DNA of 64,000 bases from Shinella sp. (GCA_003248775.1 QFQX01000004.1:62001-126000), one strand, 5' to 3'. Positions 26,685 to 35,995 are shown, counted from the stretch's first letter. Made by a program: numbers and translations. The notes: generated by a model not told the origin, from the sequence alone.

Positions 26685-27631
26685 CCGATTTTTCGGCAAC
26701 CTCGATCCTGCCCGCCGGCAACGGCCCCTTGCGCCGCGTGTCGGATCTCTTCTGGCGCCACCCCGCCCTGCTGCTGGTACTGATGCTGGTGCCGCCGCTG
26801 CTCTGGCTCGGCGTCATCTATGTCGGTGCGCTGATCGCGCTTCTCCTGCAGAGCTTCTTCGCGATCGACGAATTCTCCGGCATGATCAATTACGAGTTCA
26901 CGCTCTCGACCTATGAGCAGCTGCTCATCCCCTCGAATTTCGATATCATACTTCGCACCCTGCTGATGGCGATTGCCGTCACGCTCGCCTCCGCGGTACT
27001 CGCCTTTCCGATTGCCTATTATGCGGCCCGCTATGCCAGGGGCAAATGGAAGGCCTTCTTCTATATCGGCATCATGCTGCCGCTGTGGTCGAGCTATCTC
27101 GTCAAGGTCTATGCCTGGAAGCTGATCCTCGCCAAGGAAGGCATTCTCACCTGGGCTTTCGCCAAGCTTCACCTGTCCTGGCTTCTCGATGGCGTGCTGG
27201 CTTTGCCCGTCATCGGCGGCAACTCGCTTTCGATCAGCTATATCGGCACCTTCATCGTCTTCGTCTATGTCTGGCTGCCCTACATGATCCTGCCGACGCA
27301 GGCAGCGCTGGAGCGCGTGCCCGGCAACCTGATAGAGGCGTCCGCCGATCTCGGCGCCAAACCGGACCAGACATTCCGCCATGTGCTGTTTCCGCTGGCG
27401 CTACCGGGCATCATCGCCGGCTCGATCTTCACCTTCTCGCTGACGCTCGGCGACTACATCATCCCGCAGATCATCGGTTCATCGCGCCTCTTCATCGGGC
27501 AGGCCGTCTACACCCAGCAGGGCACGGCCGGCAATGTGCCGCTCGCCGCCGCCTTCTCGGTCGTGCCGATCGTCATCATGGGCATCTATCTCTGGATCGC
27601 TAAACGCATGGGGGCCTTCGATGCGCTCTGA
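26681..27631 (+). CDS. ydcU: YdcU-like ABC transporter permease
   Basis: The 316-residue PotB-type inner-membrane permease has about six to seven membrane segments. The binding-protein-dependent loop is 'EASADLGAKPDQTFRHVLFPLALPGIIAG'. The ATG overlaps the ydcT stop (ATGA), and the 3' end overlaps ydcV by 11 bp. Confidence 0.92.
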   Translation: MTDFSATSILPAGNGPLRRVSDLFWRHPALLLVLMLVPPLLWLGVIYVGALIALLLQSFFAIDEFSGMINYEFTLSTYEQLLIPSNFDIILRTLLMAIAVTLASAVLAFPIAYYAARYARGKWKAFFYIGIMLPLWSSYLVKVYAWKLILAKEGILTWAFAKLHLSWLLDGVLALPVIGGNSLSISYIGTFIVFVYVWLPYMILPTQAALERVPGNLIEASADLGAKPDQTFRHVLFPLALPGIIAGSIFTFSLTLGDYIIPQIIGSSRLFIGQAVYTQQGTAGNVPLAAAFSVVPIVIMGIYLWIAKRMGAFDAL

Positions 27632-28436
27632 CAAGAACAATGGCGCCGGCTGGCCCCTGAAGCTTGCAGCCGCAGGCGGCCTCGCCTTCCTGCACCTGCC
27701 GATCCTCTTGATCTTCGTCTACGCTTTCACCACGGAGGAGAAGAGCTTCCAGTGGCCGCCGCCGGGCTTTACCACGCAATGGTTCTCCGTTGCCTGGAGC
27801 CGTCCGGACGTCTGGGAAGCGCTGACGCTTTCGCTCAAGGTCGCCTCCATCGCCACCGCCATTGCGCTGGTGCTCGGCACGCTTGCCGCCGCAGCCGTCG
27901 CCCGCACCGCCTTCTTCGGCCGGGAAGCGATCTCGCTGCTCGTCATCCTGCCGATCGCCCTTCCCGGCATCATCACCGGTATCGCGCTGCGCTCGGCCTT
28001 TTCGATTGCCGAGATCCCCTATTCGATGTGGACGATCATTCTCGGCCACGGCACCTTCTGCGTGGTCGTGGTCTACAACAATGCCGTCGCCCGCTTCCGC
28101 CGCACCTCCGGCTCGCTGATCGAGGCTTCGATGGACCTTGGCGCCGATGGTTTCCAGACCTTCCGCTACGTGGTCCTGCCGAACATCGCGACGGCGCTCC
28201 TTGCCGGCGGCATGCTGGCCTTCGCCCTGTCCTTCGACGAGGTCATCGTCACCACCTTCACCGGCGGACAGCAATCCACCCTGCCGATCTGGATGCTGGA
28301 AGAACTGATCCGTCCGCGCCAGCGCCCGGTGACCAACGTCGTCGCCATGCTCGTGGTGATCGTCACCTTCCTGCCGATCCTCGGCGCCTATTACCTGACC
28401 CGCGATACCGACAGCGTTGCCGGCAGCGGGAAATAA
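27621..28436 (+). CDS. ydcV: YdcV-like ABC transporter permease
   Basis: This PotC-type permease of 271 residues has the EAA loop 'EASMDLGADGFQTFRYVVLPNIATALLAG'. The ATG at 27621 (MRSDKNNGAGWPLK) is chosen; the frame is open further upstream, but that part overlaps ydcU and is not membrane sequence. It is followed 29 bp later by patD. Confidence 0.92.
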   Translation: MRSDKNNGAGWPLKLAAAGGLAFLHLPILLIFVYAFTTEEKSFQWPPPGFTTQWFSVAWSRPDVWEALTLSLKVASIATAIALVLGTLAAAAVARTAFFGREAISLLVILPIALPGIITGIALRSAFSIAEIPYSMWTIILGHGTFCVVVVYNNAVARFRRTSGSLIEASMDLGADGFQTFRYVVLPNIATALLAGGMLAFALSFDEVIVTTFTGGQQSTLPIWMLEELIRPRQRPVTNVVAMLVVIVTFLPILGAYYLTRDTDSVAGSGK

Positions 28437-28465
28437 CAACCATTCAAGACTGAGGGAGAACCGAC

Positions 28466-29890
28466 ATGGACACGCAAATGCTGATCGGCGCGAAATTCGA
28501 AGCCGGCACGGAAACCGAGGAAAAGATCCTCAACCCCAAGACCGGAGACGTGATCCTCGACCTGCCCGAAGCCTCGCTCGGCCAGATCGACGAAGCCGTC
28601 GATGCCGCCGAAAAGGCTTTCGATGACTGGGCAGCCACCACGCCCGGCCAGCGCTCCGCCTACCTGCTGGCGATTGCCGATGCCATCGAGAAGGATGCCG
28701 ATGGCTTCGCCGCGCTGGAAAGCCTCAACTGCGGCAAGCCGATCAATGCCGTGAGGAATGACGAGATCCCCGCCATCGTCGATTGCTGGCGCTTCTTCGC
28801 CGGCGCCATCCGCTCGCTGCATGCGCCGGTCGCCGGTGAATACCTGCCGGGCTTCACCTCGATGATCCGGCGCGATCCGGTCGGCATCGTCGGCTCCATC
28901 GCGCCATGGAACTACCCTCTGATGATGATGGCGTGGAAGCTCGCACCGGCGATTGCCGGCGGCAATACCGTGGTCTTCAAACCCTCCGAACAGACCCCGC
29001 TCACCGCGCTGAAGATGGCGAAGCTTCTCGCCGACATCCTGCCGGAAGGCGTGGTGAACGTCGTGCTCGGCCGAGGCGAGAGCGTCGGCAATGCGCTCAT
29101 CAACCACCCGAAGATCGGCATGCTGTCGATCACCGGCGATATCGCCACCGGCAAGAAGGTGCTGGCCGCCGCTTCGAAGACCGTCAAGCGCACCCATCTC
29201 GAACTGGGCGGCAAAGCCCCGGTCATCGTCTATGACGATGCCGATATCGACGCCGTCGTCTCCGCGATCCGCACCTTCGGCTATTACAATGCCGGTCAGG
29301 ACTGCACCGCCGCCTGCCGCATCTACGCCGCCGACAAGGTTTATGACAATTTCGTCGCCGACCTCGCCTCCGCCGTCTCGACGCTGAAGTTCAATCAGGC
29401 TGACGACACCGAAAACGAGATCGGCCCGCTGATCTCCAAGCGCCAGCGCGACCGCGTGGAAAGCTTCGTCACCCGCGCCGCCGAGCACAAGCACATGGAA
29501 GTCGTCACCGGCGGCAAGGTCTCGGGCGACAAGGGTTTCTTCTACACCCCGACCGTCATTGCCGGAGCCCTGCAGGATGACGAAATTGTCCGCCGCGAGG
29601 TCTTCGGCCCGGTCGTCTCGGTCACCCGTTTCTCCGAGACCGAGGATGCCATCGCCTGGGCAAACGACAGCGACTACGGCCTCGCCTCGTCCGTCTGGAC
29701 CAAGGACATTTCCCGCGCCATGAAGACCGCCGCCCGCCTGCGATACGGCTGCACCTGGATCAACACCCACTTCATGCTGTGCAACGAAATGCCCCATGGC
29801 GGCCTGAAACAGTCCGGCTACGGCAAGGACATGTCGGTCTACGCCCTGGAAGACTACACCGCCGTCCGCCACGTCATGATCGCGCACTGA
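28466..29890 (+). CDS. patD: Gamma-aminobutyraldehyde dehydrogenase
   Basis: This NAD(P)-dependent aldehyde dehydrogenase has 474 residues, the same length as E. coli PatD (YdcW), and shares long stretches with it ('NDEIPAIVD', 'TSMIRRDP', 'SIAPWNYPLMM', 'RTFGYYNAGQDCTAACRIYA'). The catalytic Cys is in 'GQDCTAACR' and the general-base Glu in 'LELGGKAPVIV'. It oxidises 4-aminobutanal, the product of putrescine deamination, to GABA. The ribosome site 'agggagaa' precedes the ATG. It closes the ydcSTUV-patD operon, an order also found in E. coli. Confidence 0.93.
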   Translation: MDTQMLIGAKFEAGTETEEKILNPKTGDVILDLPEASLGQIDEAVDAAEKAFDDWAATTPGQRSAYLLAIADAIEKDADGFAALESLNCGKPINAVRNDEIPAIVDCWRFFAGAIRSLHAPVAGEYLPGFTSMIRRDPVGIVGSIAPWNYPLMMMAWKLAPAIAGGNTVVFKPSEQTPLTALKMAKLLADILPEGVVNVVLGRGESVGNALINHPKIGMLSITGDIATGKKVLAAASKTVKRTHLELGGKAPVIVYDDADIDAVVSAIRTFGYYNAGQDCTAACRIYAADKVYDNFVADLASAVSTLKFNQADDTENEIGPLISKRQRDRVESFVTRAAEHKHMEVVTGGKVSGDKGFFYTPTVIAGALQDDEIVRREVFGPVVSVTRFSETEDAIAWANDSDYGLASSVWTKDISRAMKTAARLRYGCTWINTHFMLCNEMPHGGLKQSGYGKDMSVYALEDYTAVRHVMIAH

Positions 29891-29910
29891 CCGGTTCGAA
29901 CGAATACCAC

Positions 29911-29948
29911 GGACGGTGCAGTTCCTGCTGCGCCGTCCATTTTGTTTT
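29911..29948 (+). terminator. Intrinsic terminator of ydcSTUV-patD
   Basis: An 11-bp stem (29911-29921 with 29928-29938, one G.U pair, loop of 6) is followed by a T-rich run at 29940-29948. It also overlaps the end of the convergent FUSC gene. Confidence 0.8.
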
Positions 29949-31880
29949 TCATCCAGCCCGCTTCATAAAAGCGACATTGCCCCGAAGCGCCCCGGCGGCG
30001 CCTGCAATCGACGCGCTTTCGCGCGGATACGTTGCGGAAAGCCGGCCACCGGCCCGCGCCAGCGCGGCCACGGCCTTTTCCGGCTCCGAACTCACCTTCT
30101 TCAACCGCAGCAGGGCGGCCTTGGCGGCCCGTTCCTCGCCATCGGTCAACGCGTCCGAACGGACGAGATCCTGCAGGGAGAGGATCGAATAGCCGACAGA
30201 AAGGACGGCAAGCCCGCCATCCGTGACGTCGCGGTGCGTATCGCCGCTGCGCTCGGCAAACCGGATCATCCGGAAGAGACGGTGATAGAGGCGTCCGCGC
30301 CAGGTCAGGCGGTGCTGCGAGGCATCCTCCGCCCGCGCCATGTCCTGCAACTCGTGCACCATCATGACGATGAGCGTCTCCAGACGCTTGCCGGCGTTGA
30401 GCGGGAAGATCAGCTTGTAGGCGACGAACGCCACCACCGGAGCCAGCACGACCGCAATCGCGCCCGACAACATTGAGGGAAAGTCCCCCGTCAGCGGATA
30501 GGCCGGGTGCAGCAGAAGCAGCGACACCATGGCATAGTCGAATGCGGTGTGAAGCGTGCGCCGATGGGAGAAGAACAGCGACGCCCCAAGGATGAACGGC
30601 ATCGTCAGCAGCACGACCTCAAGTTCGTTGGCGGCAAACGGCCAGGCGAGAAACCGGCAGGCAAGCGCCCCGAGCGCGCCGAAAACCTGCCCGAGCAGCA
30701 CGAAGCGCATCGTGTGGGCGGGGTTGTCGAAGGTCGAAAAGATCGTCGTCATGATCGACAGGCCGAGCAGCAGGAACGGCGCAGCCTCCCACCCCGTCGC
30801 ACCCCACAGGAGACCGACCAGAAGCATGCAGAGCGTCGCGCGGATGGATGCCTGACGCGCACCGATCCAGTCGCGATGCAGTACAACCGGATGGCTGGCA
30901 TGCCCCGCATGAGCCGTCGTCTCGACATGCTGACCGAGTGCTACGCGATGGGCGCGAATGGCCTCGCTCAGCGTTTGCAGCGCATCGCCGAGATCGGAGT
31001 CGCGGCCGGCGAGCGCCGCCGCTTCATCGATCCGCGCCAGCGGACCGTCTGAACCATTGCCCGCCTCGAAACCGGCCGCGGCCTGATCGAGCAGATCGGC
31101 AACACCCCCGTTGCGGCCATGACCGCCGCGACGCCCGGCAAGCAGCAGCGATATCTGCACCGACAGCACCGTGCGCATGGCGCGAACGGCCTGACGCGAA
31201 CGCAACGACCCCGCGCCATGCGGATCGAGAACCTCGTCGATCGCCGCCATCTCCGCCAGCAAGGCCCGCTGTTCGTCGCCGAGCGCCGTGGTATTTCCGC
31301 CCCGAAGAGCTGTCGCAAGGTCGCGCAACAATCGCGCCGTGACCCGGCGCATCCGGCCGGTCATCTCGTGTTCGGCAGCGGCCGGCGTCAGCAGCCAGCC
31401 GATCACCAGCGCGGTCAGAACCCCCACCATGATCGTCGCCGCGCGGTCGGCGCCGAGAGACAGCACATGGTCTGGATGCCCGGTATCGAGCAGCGCCACC
31501 ATGGACGCCGAATAACCCGACAGCATGGCGCCATAGGAAACATAGCCGCGAAGCAGATTGCCCGCCGCGACGCAAAGCCCGATCCACACCGACAGGCCGA
31601 TGACAAGTGGCCGGGGGTCTCCGCCGGAAAATGCAACGAGACCGACCCCGGCGGCGACACCAATCAGCGTGCCCAGTGCACGGAAAAGGCCTTTTTCCAG
31701 CAACTGCCCGCGTGTGGGCTGCGAAGCCGCCCAGACCGTCATCGCCGACCATTGGGGATGCTCAAGCCCGAGCAACCATGCAATGAACAACGCCAGACAG
31801 GCGGCAACCGCCGTCCTGAGCGCGAAATTCAGCCGTGGCAGGTCGAAACCGAACCTTGCCATCCGTTGTGCCAGCACCAT
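29949..31880 (-). CDS. FUSC-family (YccS/AaeB-like) membrane protein
   Basis: The 643-residue protein has two blocks of about five membrane segments each (residues about 20-165 and 345-480), with cytoplasmic helical regions after each block. This is the layout of the FUSC/aromatic acid exporter family (AaeB, YccS). Such proteins export aromatic acids such as p-hydroxybenzoate. A MarR regulator lies 3 bp upstream on the same strand, matching a phenolic-acid-responsive efflux unit. No AaeA-like membrane fusion partner is next to it, so export specificity is inferred only. Confidence 0.83.
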   Translation of the reverse strand: MVLAQRMARFGFDLPRLNFALRTAVAACLALFIAWLLGLEHPQWSAMTVWAASQPTRGQLLEKGLFRALGTLIGVAAGVGLVAFSGGDPRPLVIGLSVWIGLCVAAGNLLRGYVSYGAMLSGYSASMVALLDTGHPDHVLSLGADRAATIMVGVLTALVIGWLLTPAAAEHEMTGRMRRVTARLLRDLATALRGGNTTALGDEQRALLAEMAAIDEVLDPHGAGSLRSRQAVRAMRTVLSVQISLLLAGRRGGHGRNGGVADLLDQAAAGFEAGNGSDGPLARIDEAAALAGRDSDLGDALQTLSEAIRAHRVALGQHVETTAHAGHASHPVVLHRDWIGARQASIRATLCMLLVGLLWGATGWEAAPFLLLGLSIMTTIFSTFDNPAHTMRFVLLGQVFGALGALACRFLAWPFAANELEVVLLTMPFILGASLFFSHRRTLHTAFDYAMVSLLLLHPAYPLTGDFPSMLSGAIAVVLAPVVAFVAYKLIFPLNAGKRLETLIVMMVHELQDMARAEDASQHRLTWRGRLYHRLFRMIRFAERSGDTHRDVTDGGLAVLSVGYSILSLQDLVRSDALTDGEERAAKAALLRLKKVSSEPEKAVAALARAGGRLSATYPRESASIAGAAGALRGNVAFMKRAG

Positions 31881-31883
31881 CGG

Positions 31884-32336
31884 TCAGTGCTCCCCGGTTT
31901 CGTGTGTTGCCCGGATACGGGCCTCGATCTTCTCGAAAGCGCCGAGCAGCACGGCAATCTCGGCGTCATCGAGATCCTGCAGCATTTCGTCTTCAAGGGG
32001 CAACAGCCGCTCCAGAATGGCGGAGACCCGCTCCGCGCCGGCGGGCGTGAGGTAAAGACGTTTCGCCCTGCGGTCCTCTGCTTCGGTGCGCCGTTCCACC
32101 AGTCCCTGCCGTTCCAGAATATCGAGAAGGCGCACGAGGCTCGATCCGTCGAGACCGATACGGGCGGCAAGTTCCTTCTGCGTCAGACCGTCACCGATCC
32201 TGTGCAGATGAAAGAGCGGCGACCATGTCGCATCGCTCAAGCCGACAGCGGCCACACCCTCATCCACGTGCTGGCGCCAGCGGCGCGACAGCCCGACGAG
32301 ACGAAACCCGAATTCCCTGCGCAATTTTGTGTTCAT
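31884..32336 (-). CDS. MarR-family transcriptional regulator
   Basis: This 150-residue winged helix-turn-helix protein carries the pattern 'LTQKELAARIGLDGSSLVRLLDILERQGLVERR...DRRAKRLYLTPAG', the MarR recognition helix and wing. It is transcribed just ahead of the FUSC gene (3-bp gap), so it probably represses the pair and responds to an aromatic compound. Inverted repeats directly upstream (32344-32358) are candidate operators. Confidence 0.9.
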   Translation of the reverse strand: MNTKLRREFGFRLVGLSRRWRQHVDEGVAAVGLSDATWSPLFHLHRIGDGLTQKELAARIGLDGSSLVRLLDILERQGLVERRTEAEDRRAKRLYLTPAGAERVSAILERLLPLEDEMLQDLDDAEIAVLLGAFEKIEARIRATHETGEH

Positions 32337-32343
32337 GTGAATT

Positions 32344-32358
32344 GATTTGCATCAAATC
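32344..32358. promoter_or_regulatory. Candidate MarR operator
   Basis: The inverted repeat gattt-gcatc-aaatc lies 8 bp upstream of the MarR start codon, in an AT-rich patch. An overlapping longer imperfect repeat (ttgcatcaaa and ttttgatagcaa) extends to 32373. The position suits autorepression. Confidence 0.45.
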
Positions 32359-32513
32359 TATTTTGATAGCAAGTATTTTTGCTGCATCGCAAAATCTCCG
32401 ACGAAGATTGCCGCCCAAGGCACACGCAAGGCTGGTGTTTACCTTCCCCGTGGATAATCCGGCAGCAAAACCGCCGCTGTATTATCGTCTGTCGCGATTA
32501 ACGGAGTTCCTGT

Positions 32514-33203
32514 ATGCGCCGCGCCATGCCCCTCTTTCTCGCGCCCGTCCTTCTGGCAGTTGCCGCCGCCCTGCTCCCACAATCGCTCAGGGCGCAAGAA
32601 CCACGGGTTATCCCGGCTCCGAACCTCTATTCGAACCCTTCGGATGATGCCTCCATCTGGCACGTCATGGGCCTTCGTCCCGGAGATACGCTAAACGTGC
32701 GCTCCGGTCCGGGATCGGCATTTCGCATCATCGGAGCGCTGGAGGAAGGAACGCCGATCCGCAATCTCGGCTGCCGGGAACGAGAAGGCGGCTACTGGTG
32801 CCGGATCGCCACCTACGACCGGCCACGGCTGAGCGGCTGGGTCAACGGCCGGTTTGTCAGCGATGAATATATGCAACCCGATGGCGCCTATCGGCCCTAT
32901 CCCACCGATCCGTCATGGCCGGGAGCCAACGGCTACGAACAGAGCGGCGCCTTCAACTGCCGCTTCGGTCGTGACCCGCGGCTCTTCCGCTGCCCCTTCG
33001 GACTGCAGCGTCGCGGCACCAGCGCCGAAATCGCCATCGAAACGCCGGATGGCGTCGTCCGCTCGCTGATCTATCGCGCCGGCCGCTTTACCAGCGAAGA
33101 CGGCGCGGAAGTGCGCTCCCGCAAGGAAGGCGCAAATGCAGTCGTTACGATCGGGGGAGTGGAAACCTACTTCATCCCCGACAACGTCGTGATGAACTGG
33201 TGA
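32514..33203 (+). CDS. Secreted SH3b-domain protein
   Basis: The 229-residue protein has a signal peptide (about residues 1-27, ends LRA-QE) and one bacterial SH3 domain at about residues 50-118 ('LRPGDTLNVRSGPGSAFRIIGALEEGTPIRNLGC...WVNGRFV'). Its C-terminal region of about 100 residues contains a Cys pair (FNCRFG...LFRCPFG). Bacterial SH3 domains often bind peptidoglycan or partner proteins in the periplasm. No catalytic domain is present. It is divergent from marR-FUSC. Confidence 0.82.
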   Translation: MRRAMPLFLAPVLLAVAAALLPQSLRAQEPRVIPAPNLYSNPSDDASIWHVMGLRPGDTLNVRSGPGSAFRIIGALEEGTPIRNLGCREREGGYWCRIATYDRPRLSGWVNGRFVSDEYMQPDGAYRPYPTDPSWPGANGYEQSGAFNCRFGRDPRLFRCPFGLQRRGTSAEIAIETPDGVVRSLIYRAGRFTSEDGAEVRSRKEGANAVVTIGGVETYFIPDNVVMNW

Positions 33204-33248
33204 GGAACACCTCCCCGCCCGAAAGGCAGGGAGGCGAAATTGTCATAA

Positions 33249-34214
33249 TCAGGCAGAGAGAGCCTTGGCGACCTGACCGCGCAGCGTGCCGAGATCCTTG
33301 GCGAATGCGCGGATGCCTTCGGCGAGCTTCTCGGTCGCCATGGCGTCTTCGTTGAGCGCCCAGCGGAAGGCCTTCTCGTCGAGAGAAACCAGCGGATCCG
33401 CCGTTACCTTGTCTGCCGACAGAACCTGGGTCAGCGTACCCGTATCCTTGTCCAGCTCATCAAGCAGCGCCGGGCTGATCGTCAGGCGGTCGCAACCGGC
33501 CAGCGCTTCGATCTCTCCGGCGTTGCGGAAGGAAGCGCCCATCACGATCGTCTTGATGCCGTTGACCTTGTAGTAGTTGTAGATCGACCGCACGGACACG
33601 ACGCCAGGATCGGTTTCCGAGGTGTAGTTCTCGCCCGTCGACTTCTTGTACCAGTCGAGAATACGACCGACGAAGGGCGAGATCAGGAATACGTTTGCCT
33701 CGGCGCAGGCGATTGCCTGGGCCTTGGAGAAGAGAAGCGTCAGGTTGCAGTCGATGCCTTCCTTCTGCAGCACTTCCGCAGCGCGGATACCTTCCCAGGT
33801 GGAGGCGAGCTTGATCAGGATACGGTCACGCTCGATGCCGCGCTCCTTGTAGCCGGCGATGATTTCATGCGCCTTGGCGATCGAGCCCTTGGTGTCGAAG
33901 GAAAGGTCGGCGTCGACTTCGGTCGAGACGCGGCCCGGAACCAGTCCGGCAAGGGCTGCACCGACGGAGATTGCCAGGCGGTCGGCGACCGCGGCGGTGA
34001 CGGCTTCGCTCGAACCACCCTTGGCCTTACCCCAGGCAATCGCCTCCTTGAAGGCATCGGCAAAGGCATCCGTTCCCAGCGCCTTCAGAACGATGGTCGG
34101 GTTGGTGGTGCAATCCACCGGCTTCAGCCGCGCAACGGCCTCGATGTCGCCTGTGTCGGCGACAACCGTCGTCATGGAGCGAAGCTGTTCGAGTTTGGAA
34201 GTCATGGTCGTCAT
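33249..34214 (-). CDS. tal: Transaldolase
   Basis: This 321-residue class I transaldolase (TalB type) of the pentose phosphate pathway transfers a dihydroxyacetone unit between sedoheptulose 7-phosphate and glyceraldehyde 3-phosphate. The N-terminal 'DCTTNPTIVLKAL' motif and 'RILIKLASTWEGIRAAEVLQKEGI', which holds the Schiff-base Lys, are present. It stands alone, convergent with the SH3 protein. A second in-frame Met at residue 4 is an equally possible start. Confidence 0.96.
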   Translation of the reverse strand: MTTMTSKLEQLRSMTTVVADTGDIEAVARLKPVDCTTNPTIVLKALGTDAFADAFKEAIAWGKAKGGSSEAVTAAVADRLAISVGAALAGLVPGRVSTEVDADLSFDTKGSIAKAHEIIAGYKERGIERDRILIKLASTWEGIRAAEVLQKEGIDCNLTLLFSKAQAIACAEANVFLISPFVGRILDWYKKSTGENYTSETDPGVVSVRSIYNYYKVNGIKTIVMGASFRNAGEIEALAGCDRLTISPALLDELDKDTGTLTQVLSADKVTADPLVSLDEKAFRWALNEDAMATEKLAEGIRAFAKDLGTLRGQVAKALSA

Positions 34215-34329
34215 CCTCGGTTTAGACCGGCCCGGCCGGAACGTGCCAGACTATCACCAGCCGAAGACGGCAAAGTCAAGAACGCTTGGGATAACGTTTC
34301 AATCGATTTACGGATCCAAGGTTTCCCGC

Positions 34330-35220
34330 CTAATTTTCGACCTGACCGGCTTCCCAGCCCAGCATGGCGCGCTTGCGCGTCAGCCCCCAGTGATATCCGG
34401 TGAGCGCGCCGCTCTTGCCGAGCGCCCTGTGGCAGGGAACCACGAAGGAGATCGGATTGCGGCCGACGGCCGCGCCCACCGCGCGGCTCGCGGTCGGCTG
34501 GCCGATTTTCGTGGCGATATCCGAATAGGTGACGGCCTTGCCGAGCGGGATCAGCAACAGGCTTTCCCACACCCGGACCTGAAAATCCGTGCCGATCAGC
34601 ACCACCCTCAAAGGCTGATCGTCGCACCAGCGCGCGGGATCGAAGATCCGGCCGGCATAGGGCTCCGTTGCCGCACTGTCGGCAATGAAATGCGCATTCG
34701 GCCAGCGCTTGGCCATATCGTCGAAACAGGCCGCCTCGTCGCCGGGATCGGCAAAGGCAAGACCGGCCAACCCTCTGTCCGTCACCATGACCAGCGCATG
34801 GCCGAAGGGTGACGAATGGAACCCGTAGCGGATCGTCAACCCGCCACCCTTCGCCTTCCATTCGCCGGGGCTCATCGCCTCGTGAGTGACGAACAGATCG
34901 TGCAGGCGGCCGGGGCCGGAGAGCCCGAGTTCGATGGATGTCTCGAGAAGCGGCATGCCTTCCTGCCCAAGCAACCGCTTGGCGTGATCGAGGGTGACGG
35001 CCTGCAGGAAGGCCTTCGGGGAAAGCCCCGCCCAGCGGGTAAACGTCTTCTGCAGCTGCGTCGGCGACTGGCCGAGCCTTGCCGCGATGGTCTCCAGCGA
35101 CGGCTGTTCCTGATAATCGAGCGACAGCATCTCGATCACCTTGCGAACGATCTCATAGTCCGAGCCCACCGGAGTGATGTCACTGGTTTTCGAAAGGTCG
35201 ATCTGTGGTGCAAACGTCAT
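34330..35220 (-). CDS. Ada-like methylated-DNA--protein-cysteine methyltransferase with AraC domain
   Basis: The 296-residue protein joins an AraC-type DNA-binding domain (about residues 22-122) to an O6-alkylguanine-DNA alkyltransferase domain (about 128-290). The acceptor Cys is C263 in 'VPCHR'. The N-terminal zinc/phosphotriester domain of E. coli Ada is absent, so methylphosphotriester sensing as in Ada cannot operate in the same way. It removes alkyl groups from O6 of guanine in a suicide reaction and may activate its own expression. A repeat-filled gap of about 255 bp lies upstream. Confidence 0.92.
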   Translation of the reverse strand: MTFAPQIDLSKTSDITPVGSDYEIVRKVIEMLSLDYQEQPSLETIAARLGQSPTQLQKTFTRWAGLSPKAFLQAVTLDHAKRLLGQEGMPLLETSIELGLSGPGRLHDLFVTHEAMSPGEWKAKGGGLTIRYGFHSSPFGHALVMVTDRGLAGLAFADPGDEAACFDDMAKRWPNAHFIADSAATEPYAGRIFDPARWCDDQPLRVVLIGTDFQVRVWESLLLIPLGKAVTYSDIATKIGQPTASRAVGAAVGRNPISFVVPCHRALGKSGALTGYHWGLTRKRAMLGWEAGQVEN

Positions 35221-35295
35221 GGTATGATCCTCATCTTGAGGAGAACTTCACCACGGCCACGCGATGGATACCACCCGTTTCTTGCGCGGCCAATC

Positions 35296-35470
35296 TGGTT
35301 GCCCCTCATCCGCCTGCCGGCACCTTCTCCCCGCAAGCGGAGCGAAGGGACAAGTCGCAGCCTTCCCGTTCCCTCTTTTCGTCTTCGGACAGAAGGACTG
35401 ACGCTCTTGCGGCTCGCGTCCTTCTCCCCGTTCACGGGTAGAAGGTGCCGACAGGCGGATGAGGGGCTGG
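35296..35470. repeat. Palindromic intergenic repeat pair in inverted orientation
   Basis: A unit at about 35305-35352 (cccctcatccgcctgccggcaccttctccccgc...) and its inverted partner at about 35420-35467 (cttctccccgttcacgggtagaaggtgccgacaggcggatgagggg) face each other across about 70 bp. The outer arms (gcccctcatccgcctg and caggcggatgagggg) are almost perfectly complementary. Confidence 0.8.
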
Positions 35471-35475
35471 ACACC

Positions 35476-35973
35476 TCAAATCCGCCGCTTCACCGTCGCC
35501 AGCGCGCCCTTGAACGCACGCGCGAAACTCTCCCGATCGTCAGGATTCAGGAAGGAACCGATATCCGTCCTATGCCCCTCGCCCACCACATGCATGGAGA
35601 CGATACCAATCTCATCATGCCTTCGCACGAAGAAGCGCGCCCAGAACGGATTGAAACGATGCTCGGTCATGCGGCCCGAAGGCGTGAACTTGCGGATCGA
35701 CAGGCTGGTTCGCGAAACAGTAACTTCCTCTCGCGCACGGGCCGAGCGGTAGTTGAGCCAGAAGGCGCCATAGAGCAGCAGGAAATCCAGCCCGAAGAAG
35801 AAGGCGATGGGCCAGGCGCCGGTTGCCGTGAAGAAGATCGCGTGAACGCAGCAGATCGCCCCCGTCAACATCAGCAGAATGCGGAACCCCTTTCGGCCGA
35901 GCGAGCGATAGGGGATCAGTTCGGCAGCAAATATCGGCTGCTCGGCGGCGCTGTTCAGATTGCCTTCGGTCAT
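35476..35973 (-). CDS. DUF2244 domain protein
   Basis: This small inner-membrane protein of 165 residues has two membrane segments (about residues 30-72, 'ILLMLTGAICCVHAIFF' and 'IAFFFGLDFLLLYGAFWL'). A cytoplasmic beta-rich half carries the family pattern 'NPFWARFFV'. The function of DUF2244 is unknown. It is divergent from nth with only 22 bp between start codons, so the two promoters must overlap coding sequence. Confidence 0.88.
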   Translation of the reverse strand: MTEGNLNSAAEQPIFAAELIPYRSLGRKGFRILLMLTGAICCVHAIFFTATGAWPIAFFFGLDFLLLYGAFWLNYRSARAREEVTVSRTSLSIRKFTPSGRMTEHRFNPFWARFFVRRHDEIGIVSMHVVGEGHRTDIGSFLNPDDRESFARAFKGALATVKRRI

Positions 35974-35995
35974 TCCACCTGACTATAGATTGTCC

